From: Chlorogloeopsis fritschii PCC 6912
Lineage (GTDB): Bacteria > Cyanobacteriota > Cyanobacteriia > Cyanobacteriales > Nostocaceae
DNA length: 64,000 nt
Reading direction: 5' to 3'
Assembly (NCBI RefSeq): GCF_000317285.1
Contig: NZ_AJLN01000015.1
Location: forward strand, 62,001 to 126,000
Under the pieces are notes generated by a model. That model saw only the letters and a program-made list of their open reading frames with translations, did not search any database and had not been told where the DNA came from. Each line of letters starts with the position of its first letter. Position 1 is the first letter of the stretch. Of this stretch, positions 9,281-18,523 are shown one piece after another. The translations under genes and the position numbers were made by a program.

Positions 9281-10360
9281 GTGAGTAAGGAACATACCGC
9301 TTTTCCCGTGGATGGACAACTGCTGATGGTATTGCCTAGAGCAGGAGCATCAATTAGAAACCCTGATGTACAACAGCCCATTCTCCGTGCTGATGCAGAT
9401 GGTTATTATTTAGAAATGCGAGTTAACGCTGACCCTAAAGACGAGAGCGAAGTTGCATTAACTCGTCGTGTTCAATTAGAAGAACTTTCTGCTCAGGAGT
9501 GGGAGGAACTGAAAGCCCAGTATGCCAACTTAAATCTGAAAGTTTGTACAGAAGAGGGAATTAGCAAAGGACTGGAGAAGATTCAGGATCGCCGAGTTCA
9601 GCGCTTATTTAAAGCATTGCTAACCTTTTTAAATCCACGACAGGTTGCGATTGTGCTGTTTTTGTACAAGGAAGCGCGAGAGCAGGACAACGGAAGTCTT
9701 GTTTCTTTTCGATCCAATGATCTGTTAGAAAGCTTAGGCTATACTCGTGCAAAGGATGGTAGTTTCACAGCCAGGTCGCGATCGCAGCTAAACCAGGACT
9801 TGGTTGCTCTCCATAGAACTGAGCTAGTGTTCGCTAAGTCTTTGAAAAAAGGCAATACAATGGGAGCGAAGGTCATCGTCAAAAGTATCCTCCGCATCCG
9901 AGATTACGAAATCGATAATGTGCCACGAGACTTCGATTTAGCCAAGGCTGCCGATTACACTTATGAACTAGCAGATGCTTACACGGTGGCGCTGGAATTC
10001 TTTGAAGGATCGGAGCGAACGGGAGATTACATACTGTTCTCCAACAGCATAGACACCAAGCAGAAGCTAGGGAGTAATGCCAAGCATGACTACAAGATGA
10101 AACTGCTAGTTTATCTTGCTAGCCGAATGAAATGGGATAAGCTAATTGATGGACAATATTTAGTGATTTCTAAGCAATATCTGTTCAAAAATTTAGATCT
10201 GTTGGGCAGTAACCTGTCTAGGAACAACCAAATTCTGTGGCGGACTATAGAGGAACTGCAAGCTATTGGGTATATTTTGGATGCCCAAGAGCTACCTGGA
10301 AAGCGGAAGATGACCAGTATACAGTTTCAAATCAATCCTGAGAAACTACGCTGTAACTAA
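9281..10360 (+). CDS. Putative iteron-binding replication initiator (Rep)
   Basis: A 359-residue protein starting at GTG 9281, directly downstream of the iteron array. Residues 100-230 and 240-350 look like two winged-helix-type halves: helix-rich segments with RSNDLLESLGY and KQYLFKNLDLLGSN followed by basic residues, and no catalytic motif. Plasmid Rep initiators such as RepA/RepE have two winged-helix domains, so position and composition agree. The first 80 residues are specific to this protein. The role as initiator is inferred from location and fold pattern, not from a diagnostic motif. The next gene follows after 9 bases. Confidence 0.7.
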   Translation: MSKEHTAFPVDGQLLMVLPRAGASIRNPDVQQPILRADADGYYLEMRVNADPKDESEVALTRRVQLEELSAQEWEELKAQYANLNLKVCTEEGISKGLEKIQDRRVQRLFKALLTFLNPRQVAIVLFLYKEAREQDNGSLVSFRSNDLLESLGYTRAKDGSFTARSRSQLNQDLVALHRTELVFAKSLKKGNTMGAKVIVKSILRIRDYEIDNVPRDFDLAKAADYTYELADAYTVALEFFEGSERTGDYILFSNSIDTKQKLGSNAKHDYKMKLLVYLASRMKWDKLIDGQYLVISKQYLFKNLDLLGSNLSRNNQILWRTIEELQAIGYILDAQELPGKRKMTSIQFQINPEKLRCN

Positions 10361-10369
10361 AAAAAGGGG

Positions 10370-10981
10370 ATGTCCCGTGCTAAAAAATGGGGTAAACACA
10401 TTGGTCGCCCACCAAGTGCTGAAACGGCAGAGAAATTTTTGAAAAAACCTGCATCACAACGAATAATTGCAGCAATTAATGAGGGATTATCTTTGCGTCA
10501 GGTGGCTGACAAAGCTGATGTGGCAATCAATACGGTTCGCAAAGTAAAAACTCTATTGGAGAGAAAAATGCTTGGAATGAACAATGATTTTATTTGCCAG
10601 CTACGTGCCGAATTAGATGTTTGGGATAATTCTCCAACTGAGTGTGATGGGCATAGTAGAATTCTCTCAACTATTTTGTTTAATAAAGGTATCGAACATA
10701 CAATCTGGTGTGGCTCGCTCCAATGGATTGGGCATGGTCAAATTTCACCACATTATTGGATCGAATTACCTAATTGGAACTGTATTATTGATTATTGAGT
10801 TAGGATGTGGTGTGCAAGCATGGAAAATTCACAATTAGTAGATATAGAAGTTCCGCACAGTATATTTAATCAAAAAGATTGGAATCAAGTTCAATACACA
10901 AAAATACAGCAACAGTTTCCATCAGACTTTGGTGTACCTCTAAATGACTGGTTGTTTAACATCTTAACTATGCGTATTTAA
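10370..10981 (+). pseudogene. HTH plus conserved Cys/His/Asp domain, interrupted by an in-frame TGA
   Basis: Residues 1-70 are basic and end in a resolvase-type helix-turn-helix (LSLRQVADKADVAINTVRKVK). After it comes a domain with an ECDGHS cysteine, an SPHYWIEL histidine and a CIIDY aspartate, a spacing reminiscent of transglutaminase/NAT-like Cys-His-Asp enzymes. TGA at 10796-10798 stops reading after IIDY. The same frame then continues for 60 codons (VRMWCASMENSQ to LTMRI) to TAA 10979-10981, and the continuation reads as the natural C terminus (IIDY-x-VRMW). A single CGA-to-TGA change would explain it. It directly follows rep by 9 bp. Either a recent pseudogene or a shortened protein. 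Confidence 0.6.
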
Positions 10982-11198
10982 GGCTCCGATAATGGCAGAA
11001 TAATCAGAAAGTTCTTGTAATTCTAATTCATTAATGAAACCAATCAAGGCAAATATGCATTTATAATTCTGTTATGATGTCAATTTTAGCTTGGTTTTGA
11101 TGGAAGTTAGCAGCACAAATTTACTCTTAATGAGCAGCCTTGTTTAAAATCATTACATAACTTGTCAAAGTAAGTCTAGGAGGTTGATGTAAATTTTC

Positions 11199-11861
11199 TT
11201 AAAAAAGTGGACGGTTTTTTGGTGTGATTTCGAGTGATAATTCTTCACGATAGTAAAAATTAGTAAACTGGGCGCACTGATTAGTATATATAGTACGTGC
11301 TACTTTAGACTTACTCAAATCACGTCGCAATAGAACGTCAAAACCAGCAGTGCGTTCCTTATAATCAGCTGGTGCTTTCAATAAATCTTTTGTAACGGAG
11401 GGATTAGTATAGCTAGCTTGCAATTCCTCATGTGGAGAATAGATATCCAGTTGATTAGGAGCAGATTGGGTAAATAATCTTTGGGTATTATTCCCTTTCC
11501 ATAAACCCAATTTCTCACGTTTTAAACCCTCCATCACCAATTCACCAGTTGCATCAGGAGTAGAAGGTTTTATCCAAACAAAACAACCTTTATCGTCCTT
11601 AACAACAAGTCGTACCTTCACCCCGTCTCCATCAAAGTGGAAATTATTAATCAAATCATTAACTGAATCTACAGCAGGTAATTTCTTGGTTTCGGATAAC
11701 TCTGGCAAAACTTCAGATTGAGAAGCAGGTGCGGGAGATACGGAAGCTGAATATTCCACAAGTTTTGGTAAATTCAACTGTGCGGTATTATCAGAAGATT
11801 TAGGAGAACAGCCTACTAGATAAATTAGGATAGAAGATATTAAAAATCTCTTAAATAACAT
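11199..11861 (-). CDS. Predicted lipoprotein of unknown function
   Basis: A 220-residue protein with an N-terminal hydrophobic segment and lipobox LVGC (lipidated C18), so it should be exported and anchored in a membrane. The mature part is polar, with no enzyme motif I recognise. It stands alone on the minus strand between the rep region and the DNA polymerase gene, with a 193-bp AT-rich region upstream that may hold two divergent promoters. Confidence 0.65.
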   Translation of the reverse strand: MLFKRFLISSILIYLVGCSPKSSDNTAQLNLPKLVEYSASVSPAPASQSEVLPELSETKKLPAVDSVNDLINNFHFDGDGVKVRLVVKDDKGCFVWIKPSTPDATGELVMEGLKREKLGLWKGNNTQRLFTQSAPNQLDIYSPHEELQASYTNPSVTKDLLKAPADYKERTAGFDVLLRRDLSKSKVARTIYTNQCAQFTNFYYREELSLEITPKNRPLF

Positions 11862-12054
11862 AACTAACTATAGCAAAATTAAACTATTAGTATAAGTATA
11901 TGTACTAGATAAATAATTAGGTTTTTATTTGGTAAAAACCTTGTAAATATTTTGTAAAAAAGTCAAATAATTAAACCACTACATGAGCATACGCTATTAA
12001 GGCAAGAAACTATTAATTATCACCAATACATACAATTGGAAAAATCTCTAATTC

Positions 12055-13869
12055 ATGAGTTACAATCACAGAGATTTTGTTAAAAAGTCTAAAGGTAGAA
12101 TCGTTGTAGATGAAAGCAAGCTAGACATATATTGGAAAGACCCCACTCCAATAAAATCCTGGCAACCCCAAGTACACTTAAAGCGGTATCAGGAACTTTC
12201 ACAACTATTTGTTGATATCGAAACCGCAGGAATAGACCCAGTTGAGAATCGCATTTACGCCATCGGATGTATGGATGAAATAGGGTGTCCCACTGTTTTT
12301 ATAGATATCTCAGAAGCGAAAATAATCACGGAATTTCTCAATCATTTGGAAAAGAAAAATCCAGAAGTAATTTTCACCTACAACGGGATGCAATTTGACT
12401 TACCATTTATAATCACTCGCTGCAAGTTACACGGCATTACTCACCCCTTTAAAGTCGCATCTAAGACCCGCACTATCCGAACTGCTCAAGTACGCGGCGA
12501 ACCGCTAAAAATTCGGGAAATATTTATCCGCAACTGCCAACACGTAGACATTTATATCTGCGTTCTTAGGTGGGATTTTATCGCCAAAAAACTTACCAAC
12601 GGGCGATCGCTCAAACAAGCTGTTTTGGAAATGGGATTGCGTTCGCAAACTCGATTAGTTCTTCCTTATGAGGAAATCAAGGTTTGCTGGAAAGCTGGTT
12701 CTGGTAGCAGGGGATGGGAAAAAATCAGGGAGTATCTGACCTACGACTTAGAAGATACCCGACTCATTGCCAATATGCTCGTACCCTCGTACTATTACGA
12801 AGCACTGGTAGTACCAGGAATGAACCTCCAGCAACTAGCCCTCGCTGGTAACGGTACCAAATGGGAAAGAATTTTCGAGCATCACTATCCTGGTTACAAG
12901 CCTAAACCAGACCGCAAGTATAAATTTCAAGGGGGGATAGCTCACTCTGTACCAGGATTGTATAGAAGGGTAGGGTACATCGATATTAGTTCCATGTATC
13001 CCAGTACTATATTGTCAAAGGGGATTGTCTCTCATAAAGATACGAACCGAGTCGGGTTGAGCATCCTGCAATATTTAGTAACCGAGAAGTCGAGGTTGGA
13101 AAAACTCGCCAGTACTGGAGATATCGTTGCTAAGGAAAAAAAAGAATCCACCAAAGTCCTAGCTAATTCTCAGTTTGGGTTCTTCGGCACTTCGGAACTA
13201 CCCTTCAATGATATGGAAGCAGCTGCCCTTGTAACAGCCTACGGTCGGCGCACTTTACAGTTCATGATCGAAGTAATCAATAAAGCTGGTGCAACATCCA
13301 TAGAAGTTGATACTGATGGTGTGTTCTTCACCCACCCCAACCCAGAGGAAGTATACACTACACTTCAGTCTCAACTACCCCAAGGGATAACCGTCAAGCT
13401 AAAATTTATTGCCAATGCCATGTTTATCCCCCAAAGGGGAACCAAAAACTACCTTCTATGGCTTGTGGACGGAAAAATCGTTACTAAAGGTAACTGGCGC
13501 AGCCGCGATCGCTCGCAATTAGAAAAAGAATTTTCTATTCAGTACTTAACCTATCTAATTCAAAATACATCAGCAGCAGAGGAATATTACGCACACATCT
13601 GTTCTCAGATTTTATCAAGGGAATACCCCAAAGAAAAGTTATGCATCACCCGCAAAATTAAAGAAGGCGAAAAGGAACTTCTCAAACTAGGAAAAACTGG
13701 AGATGTCGTAACTTACTACTACAGTATCCAGGGAGTAACCAATATAAACAGTCATAAGAAGTATTCATCCCACTACTATCTCCAATTGGTTGCCCGAAAA
13801 AGAGAAGAAATTTTGCAAATAGCAAATCCTCAAATAGTAAGCAGTTACAAACAATTAACTTTGTTTTAA
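12055..13869 (+). CDS. Compact family B DNA polymerase with a clamp-binding tail
   Basis: A 604-residue family B DNA polymerase. The 3'-5' exonuclease motifs are Exo I DIE (D54, E56), Exo II N110 with D115, and Exo III Y230-x3-D234. The polymerase motifs are A (DISSMYPS, D310-S317), B (K367-x3-N371-SQFG) and C (VDTDG, D419 and D421). All catalytic acids are present, so it should be active and proofreading. It is shorter than Pol II (about 780 residues). The last five residues are QLTLF, a canonical bacterial sliding-clamp-binding pentapeptide, suggesting it works with the host beta clamp. Plasmid-encoded delta and delta-prime lie 5 kb downstream. It stands alone here, ending just before the TnpB element. 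Confidence 0.93.
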   Translation: MSYNHRDFVKKSKGRIVVDESKLDIYWKDPTPIKSWQPQVHLKRYQELSQLFVDIETAGIDPVENRIYAIGCMDEIGCPTVFIDISEAKIITEFLNHLEKKNPEVIFTYNGMQFDLPFIITRCKLHGITHPFKVASKTRTIRTAQVRGEPLKIREIFIRNCQHVDIYICVLRWDFIAKKLTNGRSLKQAVLEMGLRSQTRLVLPYEEIKVCWKAGSGSRGWEKIREYLTYDLEDTRLIANMLVPSYYYEALVVPGMNLQQLALAGNGTKWERIFEHHYPGYKPKPDRKYKFQGGIAHSVPGLYRRVGYIDISSMYPSTILSKGIVSHKDTNRVGLSILQYLVTEKSRLEKLASTGDIVAKEKKESTKVLANSQFGFFGTSELPFNDMEAAALVTAYGRRTLQFMIEVINKAGATSIEVDTDGVFFTHPNPEEVYTTLQSQLPQGITVKLKFIANAMFIPQRGTKNYLLWLVDGKIVTKGNWRSRDRSQLEKEFSIQYLTYLIQNTSAAEEYYAHICSQILSREYPKEKLCITRKIKEGEKELLKLGKTGDVVTYYYSIQGVTNINSHKKYSSHYYLQLVARKREEILQIANPQIVSSYKQLTLF

Positions 13870-13879
13870 GATGGTTTTG

Positions 13880-15303
13880 ACATCCACTCCGCACTAAAGC
13901 TGTGTTTTGTGCGGGGATTCCAACATCACTGTTGGATTTTCCTCTTTCTGCGAGACGATTTACTTGTAGAAGTCGCCTTGTACAAGCAGAGATCGGACTC
14001 TCCAGAGGCGTAGTAAATTCCCGACTGCCCATCGGTATTTCTGAAAAGTTCTAATCCTTTGTTAAGGATGTTGCGGCTAGCATTCCAATCTCGGCAAGCG
14101 GTGTAGGAGCAATGTGGACAGTGATGTGTCCTGGTAGTGAGTGTTTTGTGAACTTGTTGCCCACAATTAGAGCAATCAATAGTCGTGTACGCTGGTGGCA
14201 CTGCAACTACAACTCGCCCATACACCTTGCCAAAATACTCTAACCATTGAGTGAAAATGCTCCAGCCAGCATCTGAAATACTCTTGGCTAGTTTGTGATT
14301 TCTCACCATATTTCTCACCTGTAAATCTTCATATGCCACAATGTCGGCAGACATTATTACGCATAGGGCCAATTTGACGCACCAATCTTTACGCTGGTGT
14401 TGTAATTTCAGGTGTTTTTTGCCTAATCTAATTCGTGCCTTGGCACGATTTTTAGAACCTTTGGCACAACGAGATAATCTTCGTTGTGCCTTTTTTAATG
14501 TTTTTTCGGACTTGCGAAGCAACCTGGGGTTTTCTACTTTATTGCCATCACTATCTGTGTAGAAATGAGTCAGCCCTAAGTCAAGAGCTAGAGATTTACC
14601 TGTTGGTTCTAACTGCTCTTTTCTTTCATGGTCGATACAGAATTGGACATATATACCGTCCACACGACGCACTATCCTGACCCGTTTTATCTGTTTTAAC
14701 TGATAGTAATTTAAGTCACGAGTTCCCCTTAGTTTCATCGTTCCAATCCCAAACTTATCTGTGAATGTGATGTATTGACGACACTGTGAAAGTGACCAAC
14801 CACTTTGTTTATATTCAACAGATGCTCTGTTTTGGAGTTTACGAAATCTGGGAAAACCCTTTTTAAAAGGAACTTTGTTTTTACAATTCTCAAAAAACCT
14901 AGAGATTGCTGCCCAGGCACGTTCTGCCATTGCCTGTCTTGCCGATGAGTTGAGTTTTGATACCCAAGGAAAAGCAGGGTTGTCTGACAAAACTTTTGTA
15001 TATTTATTCAAATCGTAACCATTTTTTGCATGACCATCCATCCAAAAACGCAAGCAAGAATTTCTAACAAAAAGAGCAGTCCTCAAAGCTTCATTGACTT
15101 TGAGTAACTGCTCTATTGTCGCTTCTGCTTTTGCTTCGTAGACTATCATTTTTTTGGCATGGTTACTATTAGTTAGAGTACCAGGAATTTGTCAAAAACT
15201 CAACTACCCTTTGCGTTTATCTCGCTTGGCTCGATTTCGCTCAAAGGGTGTCTCGTTTCTGACCGCTATTCATCCTCAAGTTCCGATTAAGCTTCACTTG
15301 AGG
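13880..15303 (-). mobile_element. IS200/IS605-type element carrying only tnpB
   Basis: The tnpB gene is flanked by structured noncoding ends, with no tnpA transposase. On the tnpB 3' side, CCGCAC/GTGCGG (13889-13894, 13909-13914) and TCCAACA/TGTTGGA (13919-13925, 13930-13936) form two hairpins; this is where an omega-RNA and the right end normally lie. On the 5' side are CCCTTTG/CAAAGGG (15207-15213, 15242-15248) and CCTCAAG/CTTGAGG (15274-15280, 15297-15303). Exact ends are uncertain because these elements make no target duplication. Confidence 0.6.
13926..15149 (-). CDS. tnpB: TnpB RNA-guided nuclease (OrfB family)
   Basis: A 407-residue OrfB/TnpB protein, close to the usual family length. 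The RuvC-like acids are visible in LALDLGLTH (Asp), VAYEDLQV (Glu) and CRDWNASRN (Asp). The C-terminal zinc ribbon CSNCGQ...CPHC lies between the second and third motifs. TnpB proteins cut DNA under guidance of an omega-RNA made from the element's right end and help retain the element. No frameshift is seen, so it is probably functional. Without a tnpA in the window it can move only with help from elsewhere. Confidence 0.92.
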   Translation of the reverse strand: MIVYEAKAEATIEQLLKVNEALRTALFVRNSCLRFWMDGHAKNGYDLNKYTKVLSDNPAFPWVSKLNSSARQAMAERAWAAISRFFENCKNKVPFKKGFPRFRKLQNRASVEYKQSGWSLSQCRQYITFTDKFGIGTMKLRGTRDLNYYQLKQIKRVRIVRRVDGIYVQFCIDHERKEQLEPTGKSLALDLGLTHFYTDSDGNKVENPRLLRKSEKTLKKAQRRLSRCAKGSKNRAKARIRLGKKHLKLQHQRKDWCVKLALCVIMSADIVAYEDLQVRNMVRNHKLAKSISDAGWSIFTQWLEYFGKVYGRVVVAVPPAYTTIDCSNCGQQVHKTLTTRTHHCPHCSYTACRDWNASRNILNKGLELFRNTDGQSGIYYASGESDLCLYKATSTSKSSRRKRKIQQ

Positions 15304-15311
15304 TCTTCTAG

Positions 15312-15491
15312 CGATTTAAGATAAAATTATCACTACTCAACAAAAAACAACGCAAGTGGACTGTTACTGTAGAGGCAGGGAAACGGGCAAACGGACGTCA
15401 TAGACTTTTTGGGATGCGTACAAGCGCTTGTAAGTATTGTACTTGCAGACACGGGGTGAAAAAAGTTGTTGTTAATGGGACTTTTCAGTAA
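15312..15491 (+). other. Short coding-like open frame without a start codon
   Basis: Between stop TAG 15309-15311 and TAA 15489-15491 runs a basic frame containing KRANGRHRLFGMRTSACKYC and a CxxCxC pattern. It looks like the end of a small zinc-binding protein or a gene remnant left beside the TnpB element. No ATG precedes the motif. Confidence 0.25.
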
Positions 15492-15529
15492 CAATAGCTT
15501 ATATTCCCAAATGAAAACAATGCAGGCTT

Positions 15530-15772
15530 ATGCAAATTTCCTTGCCCTCGGAACTGGAAGAATTGGTAAGAACCAATGTGGCTAGTGGCGTTTATGCCTC
15601 TGCCGATGATGTCATCTGTGCCGCCTTGCAGCTGTGGAAAGAACATACCGATTATTTGAAAGAAGAAATTGGCCGAGGCATTGATGAGGCGGATCGAAAA
15701 GTTTTTTCCTCAATGTCCCTTGAAGACTTGAAAGCAGAAGGACGGCGCAGGCTGAACAACCAGAAACATTAA
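15530..15772 (+). CDS. parD: ParD-like antitoxin
   Basis: An 80-residue protein with an N-terminal ribbon-helix-helix region (MQISLPSELEELV, then YASADDVICAALQLW) and a charged, probably flexible C terminus that would wrap the toxin. This fits type II antitoxins of the ParD/CC2985 group, which bind their own promoter and neutralise a ParE/RelE toxin. The stop is 5 bp before the toxin start, the usual antitoxin-first order. The pair would serve as a plasmid addiction module. Confidence 0.88.
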   Translation: MQISLPSELEELVRTNVASGVYASADDVICAALQLWKEHTDYLKEEIGRGIDEADRKVFSSMSLEDLKAEGRRRLNNQKH

Positions 15773-15777
15773 ACCTG

Positions 15778-16074
15778 ATGGCTTTTTTAGTTGTCCGTAC
15801 TCGTCTTGCAGACGAAGACCTGTTGGAAATATGGCTTTACATTGCCCAAAATAACATCAATGCGGCTGACCGCTTATTAGAAAAAATAGATAAAAAGTGC
15901 CAGCTTCTCGCTGATAGCCCAAGAGTTGGTGTCAGACGTGATGATTTAGCACCAGGTGTCTTTTGTCTTATTGAAGGCAAGTACCTGATTTTCTATCGCA
16001 TCATCAATGAAACAGTCGAAATTTTGAGAATCCTACACGGGGCGCGTAATCTCAAAGCCATCTTCCACCAATAG
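15778..16074 (+). CDS. parE: ParE/RelE-superfamily toxin
   Basis: A 98-residue basic protein with the ParE pattern: RLADEDLLEIWLYIAQNN near the start, LADSPRVGVRRDDL in the middle, and a final beta-strand segment FYRIINETVEILRILHGARN. ParE toxins usually poison DNA gyrase, RelE relatives cut mRNA; sequence alone does not decide, but the DSPRxGxxRxDL motif favours ParE. Translationally coupled to the upstream antitoxin gene. Confidence 0.88.
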   Translation: MAFLVVRTRLADEDLLEIWLYIAQNNINAADRLLEKIDKKCQLLADSPRVGVRRDDLAPGVFCLIEGKYLIFYRIINETVEILRILHGARNLKAIFHQ

Positions 16075-16140
16075 ATAGATATTAACTGCGCGCTGTCCAG
16101 GTAGTTCTAACGTAGCTGAATGGATTTGATGGGTTACTCC

Positions 16141-16182
16141 TTTGTTCTAGCTATTATTTTTAATAAATCTAACTAGAACAAA
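16141..16182. repeat. Inverted repeat site, copy 1 (TTGTTCTAG-N22-CTAGAACAA)
   Basis: TTTGTTCTAG (16141-16150) and CTAGAACAAA (16173-16182) are perfect inverted arms separated by 22 bases. A second copy with the same arms and the same 22-base spacing lies at 18132-18171. The surrounding 16075-16515 region holds no gene that I can see. Confidence 0.6.
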
Positions 16183-16515
16183 TCTTATTGCCCCCTGGGA
16201 TTATTGTGTGCCAGTTGTACATTTAGAATAAAGTTCTAAAATTTAAAACAAAGTCTTAAACTAACTGCCACAAAAAGAGCTTACCGTCTACTGGGCTAAA
16301 GCCGACAATAGGGCGTTGCGAAGCAGTCTAGACCTGCGTAACAGTTTAGGACTTTATTATTTTCATCTAGAAGCGTTTGGAGATTTTTTCTTTAAAACTT
16401 CATGACTTTATTATTTCTTAGCCCAAACCATAAGTACGTAAAATCGAGCCCTTCACGCTTCTGCAATTTCAAGACTTTATTTTAAATGTTCACCAGTTTT
16501 ACGTTTATCAGCTGA

Positions 16516-16977
16516 TTATTTGGTCGCCAGCACACAGAAACCCCGATCTGTTTCTACCAAATGTGCCTCAGTAAAGCCAGCCGTCGTGAGCATCTCGGTC
16601 AATCCAGTACTCGATTGCCCGGAATGAGGAGTAAACCCAAACGCAATCTTGCCACCGACCTTGATCACCCGTCGCATTGAGCGTAGCCCAGCCATTGCAT
16701 CTGGCCAAACTTGCATGGAGTTGATCGCCAAGGCTTTATCAAATGTGTCATCTGCAAACGGCAGCTTTTCAACCGAGCCATACTCAAGTTGGACTAAGCC
16801 TGTCTCAATCGCTTTCGCATTCCGCGCTCTGGCTTGCTCAAGCATTTCTTTTGAATAGTCAACACCTGCCACATACCAGGTTGACACCGCAGCCGCCAGA
16901 ATCTCAATGCCCACTTTTGGCCCGAATCCAACTTCTAGCACTTTGTCATCCGGCTGAACTTCAAGGTGATGAATCAC
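16516..16977 (-). CDS. Class I SAM-dependent methyltransferase, probably missing its N terminus
   Basis: 153 residues of a Rossmann-fold methyltransferase: motif I VLEVGFGPKVG, motif II GVDYSKEML, then SVEKLPFADDTFD and MRRVIKVGGK. The best start is GTG 16977. However, the same frame continues upstream to about 17034, encoding a plausible GGFILARTKCDFTESV segment that precedes motif I in relatives, with no start codon before a TGA. The gene therefore looks truncated at its 5' end. Substrate unknown. It lies between the two copies of an inverted-repeat site. Confidence 0.6.
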   Translation of the reverse strand: MIHHLEVQPDDKVLEVGFGPKVGIEILAAAVSTWYVAGVDYSKEMLEQARARNAKAIETGLVQLEYGSVEKLPFADDTFDKALAINSMQVWPDAMAGLRSMRRVIKVGGKIAFGFTPHSGQSSTGLTEMLTTAGFTEAHLVETDRGFCVLATK

Positions 16978-17034
16978 CGACTCGGTGAAATCGCACTTTG
17001 TGCGGGCTAAAATAAAACCTCCTAAGTAGCCCTT

Positions 17035-17423
17035 GAGCGATAATCGTCAGTTTTTGTTGGCGTAGTGCGGTGGCGATCGCTAACAGGTTTTGATTTTGTT
17101 ATTCCTGCTCCAATGACATCTGAGCGTCACTGGAACTTCTCTATCGTGATCGGGATGCGAATGAGTCTCCACTATCTTCTGATAGAGCTTGCTAATAAAG
17201 GCTAATTCTTCTCCAGACGCTTCATCACAGTCAGCATCAACAACGAAAGAACGGCACTAACCGTTTATCCAATTTTTGGGCTTTACAGCCGGGCAATTTT
17301 CTCAAAAACTTTATTTTTTCCTTACTCTGAAGATAGACACATAAAATCAAGGTTTTTAGGCTCTAAAACTCAAAACTTGATTTTCAAAATATGAGAAGGT
17401 ATATTTTCCGTTTCTGCTGCTTC
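17035..17423. other. Intergenic stretch with a minus-strand coding remnant
   Basis: On the minus strand, about 17087-17260, an open frame reads FVVDADCDEASGEELAFISK and continues coding-like for some 30 codons to a stop near 17087. It has no start and no family I recognise, so a gene fragment is likely. The remainder (17280-17423) holds nothing recognisable. Confidence 0.3.
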
Positions 17424-18122
17424 TTAGTCGATAGGTAAAATTTCTTCGGTGTCGATAACTTCCAGCGTGGCAGTAGGACTGTTAATGGTTGCTGTTAGTT
17501 CGAGAATCCGTGTTACTTCTTCAAGTAGCGCAGTGGCATTGTTTAGAAGTGTTCGCACCTGGGTTAGGTTGTTACGGCGTTCAATACCCAGTTGTGCTTC
17601 TATACACCGCGCATCATCTTCATGGCTGACGTGAATTACCCTTACTTGTTGTTCCCTCTCGGATGGTGCAAACACTGCCCGTTCGGCTGTGAGCTTGTAG
17701 TACGAGTATGTACCACTGGGGCGCTTGACATTATATACATGCAATTCGCACCCTGGTGGAGCGATATATTGACCGTCAAAGTTGGTAGTAAGAGTACGAA
17801 TAGTATCTAATTGCGTGGCGATTGTTTCGATGGAGGGGGTAACACCTAACGACTCTAGTGATTGTGGACAACCGCGTCTCATTAGCATCAGGATCGCGGC
17901 AGAATGGCGAGTAAGGCGAATCCTTTCCTGAGTACGTCGCAGTTGTTCAGTATACTCGCGCTCTCGTTCTTCTTGGATGCGAATAAGTTCAAGTTCTTCT
18001 TCAGGGTTGAGTTGAACTGCACTCCCACAGGTTTTGTAATTCAAGCAGTTACCAGGGTCGATACCAGGACATTGCATCATACTGGCGCAGTCAAATCCGA
18101 GTCCGCATTTTTTCTTGGGCAT
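17424..18122 (-). CDS. Conserved hypothetical protein with Cys-rich N terminus
   Basis: 232 residues. The first 35 contain six cysteines (CGLGFDC, MQC, GNC, KTC), possibly a metal-binding module. A charged helix rich in Glu/Arg (about residues 38-70) is probably a coiled coil, followed by a mixed domain with the aromatic segment SGTYSYYKLTAERAVF. I do not recognise the function. Directly upstream (10 bp before the start) is copy 2 of the TTGTTCTAG inverted repeat, which could be its operator. Confidence 0.6.
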   Translation of the reverse strand: MPKKKCGLGFDCASMMQCPGIDPGNCLNYKTCGSAVQLNPEEELELIRIQEEREREYTEQLRRTQERIRLTRHSAAILMLMRRGCPQSLESLGVTPSIETIATQLDTIRTLTTNFDGQYIAPPGCELHVYNVKRPSGTYSYYKLTAERAVFAPSEREQQVRVIHVSHEDDARCIEAQLGIERRNNLTQVRTLLNNATALLEEVTRILELTATINSPTATLEVIDTEEILPID

Positions 18123-18131
18123 GAGACTCTC

Positions 18132-18171
18132 TTGTTCTAGCTATTTTTATAATTATATATAGCTAGAACAA
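18132..18171. repeat. Inverted repeat site, copy 2
   Basis: TTGTTCTAGCTAT (18132-18144) and ATAGCTAGAACAA (18159-18171) are perfect 13-bp inverted arms. The shared core with copy 1 is TTGTTCTAG, 22 bases, CTAGAACAA. It sits just upstream of the minus-strand gene ending at 18122. Confidence 0.65.
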
Positions 18172-18523
18172 AAGAGTACGTGTATAGGTGAGATTAATGA
18201 TGTTCGGATCTTCGCGCCAACTGAGGATATTGAAATGCTACTAGAGCGAGGGTGCAACCTGTCAAAAATTCCCTACCATAGAGAATTGTAGCGTGTTGAA
18301 CTAAGTGTGCGCCTTGGTTGCTCGGTAGGGATAATTGGGGTAATTGTCCTCTTAAATACCTTAATCATGGAGTATAAATAAGTCCATTTAAACAATTTGG
18401 CTGCCCCTATTTTTTACTTGAAATTTAAAACCAAGATAAATATTATTAGCTATCGCTAAATTGATTTATCACTACTTACTGGCTAACGCAATCTCCATAA
18501 CGAAATTCACATGTATATTGCCC
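18172..18523. other. Intergenic region upstream of the delta-subunit gene
   Basis: About 350 bases with no gene or clear repeat. It should hold the promoter for the holA-holB pair; no convincing -35/-10 was picked out. Confidence 0.3.

Noticed and set aside
16200-16500. Possible tRNA or other RNA gene in the gap before the methyltransferase
   Set aside because: No cloverleaf or conserved T-loop could be drawn; only the inverted-repeat site stands out.
18461-18523. N-terminal extension of the delta subunit
   Set aside because: The first 21 residues do not resemble HolA, whereas MPVKLIYGED at 18524 starts exactly as the family does.
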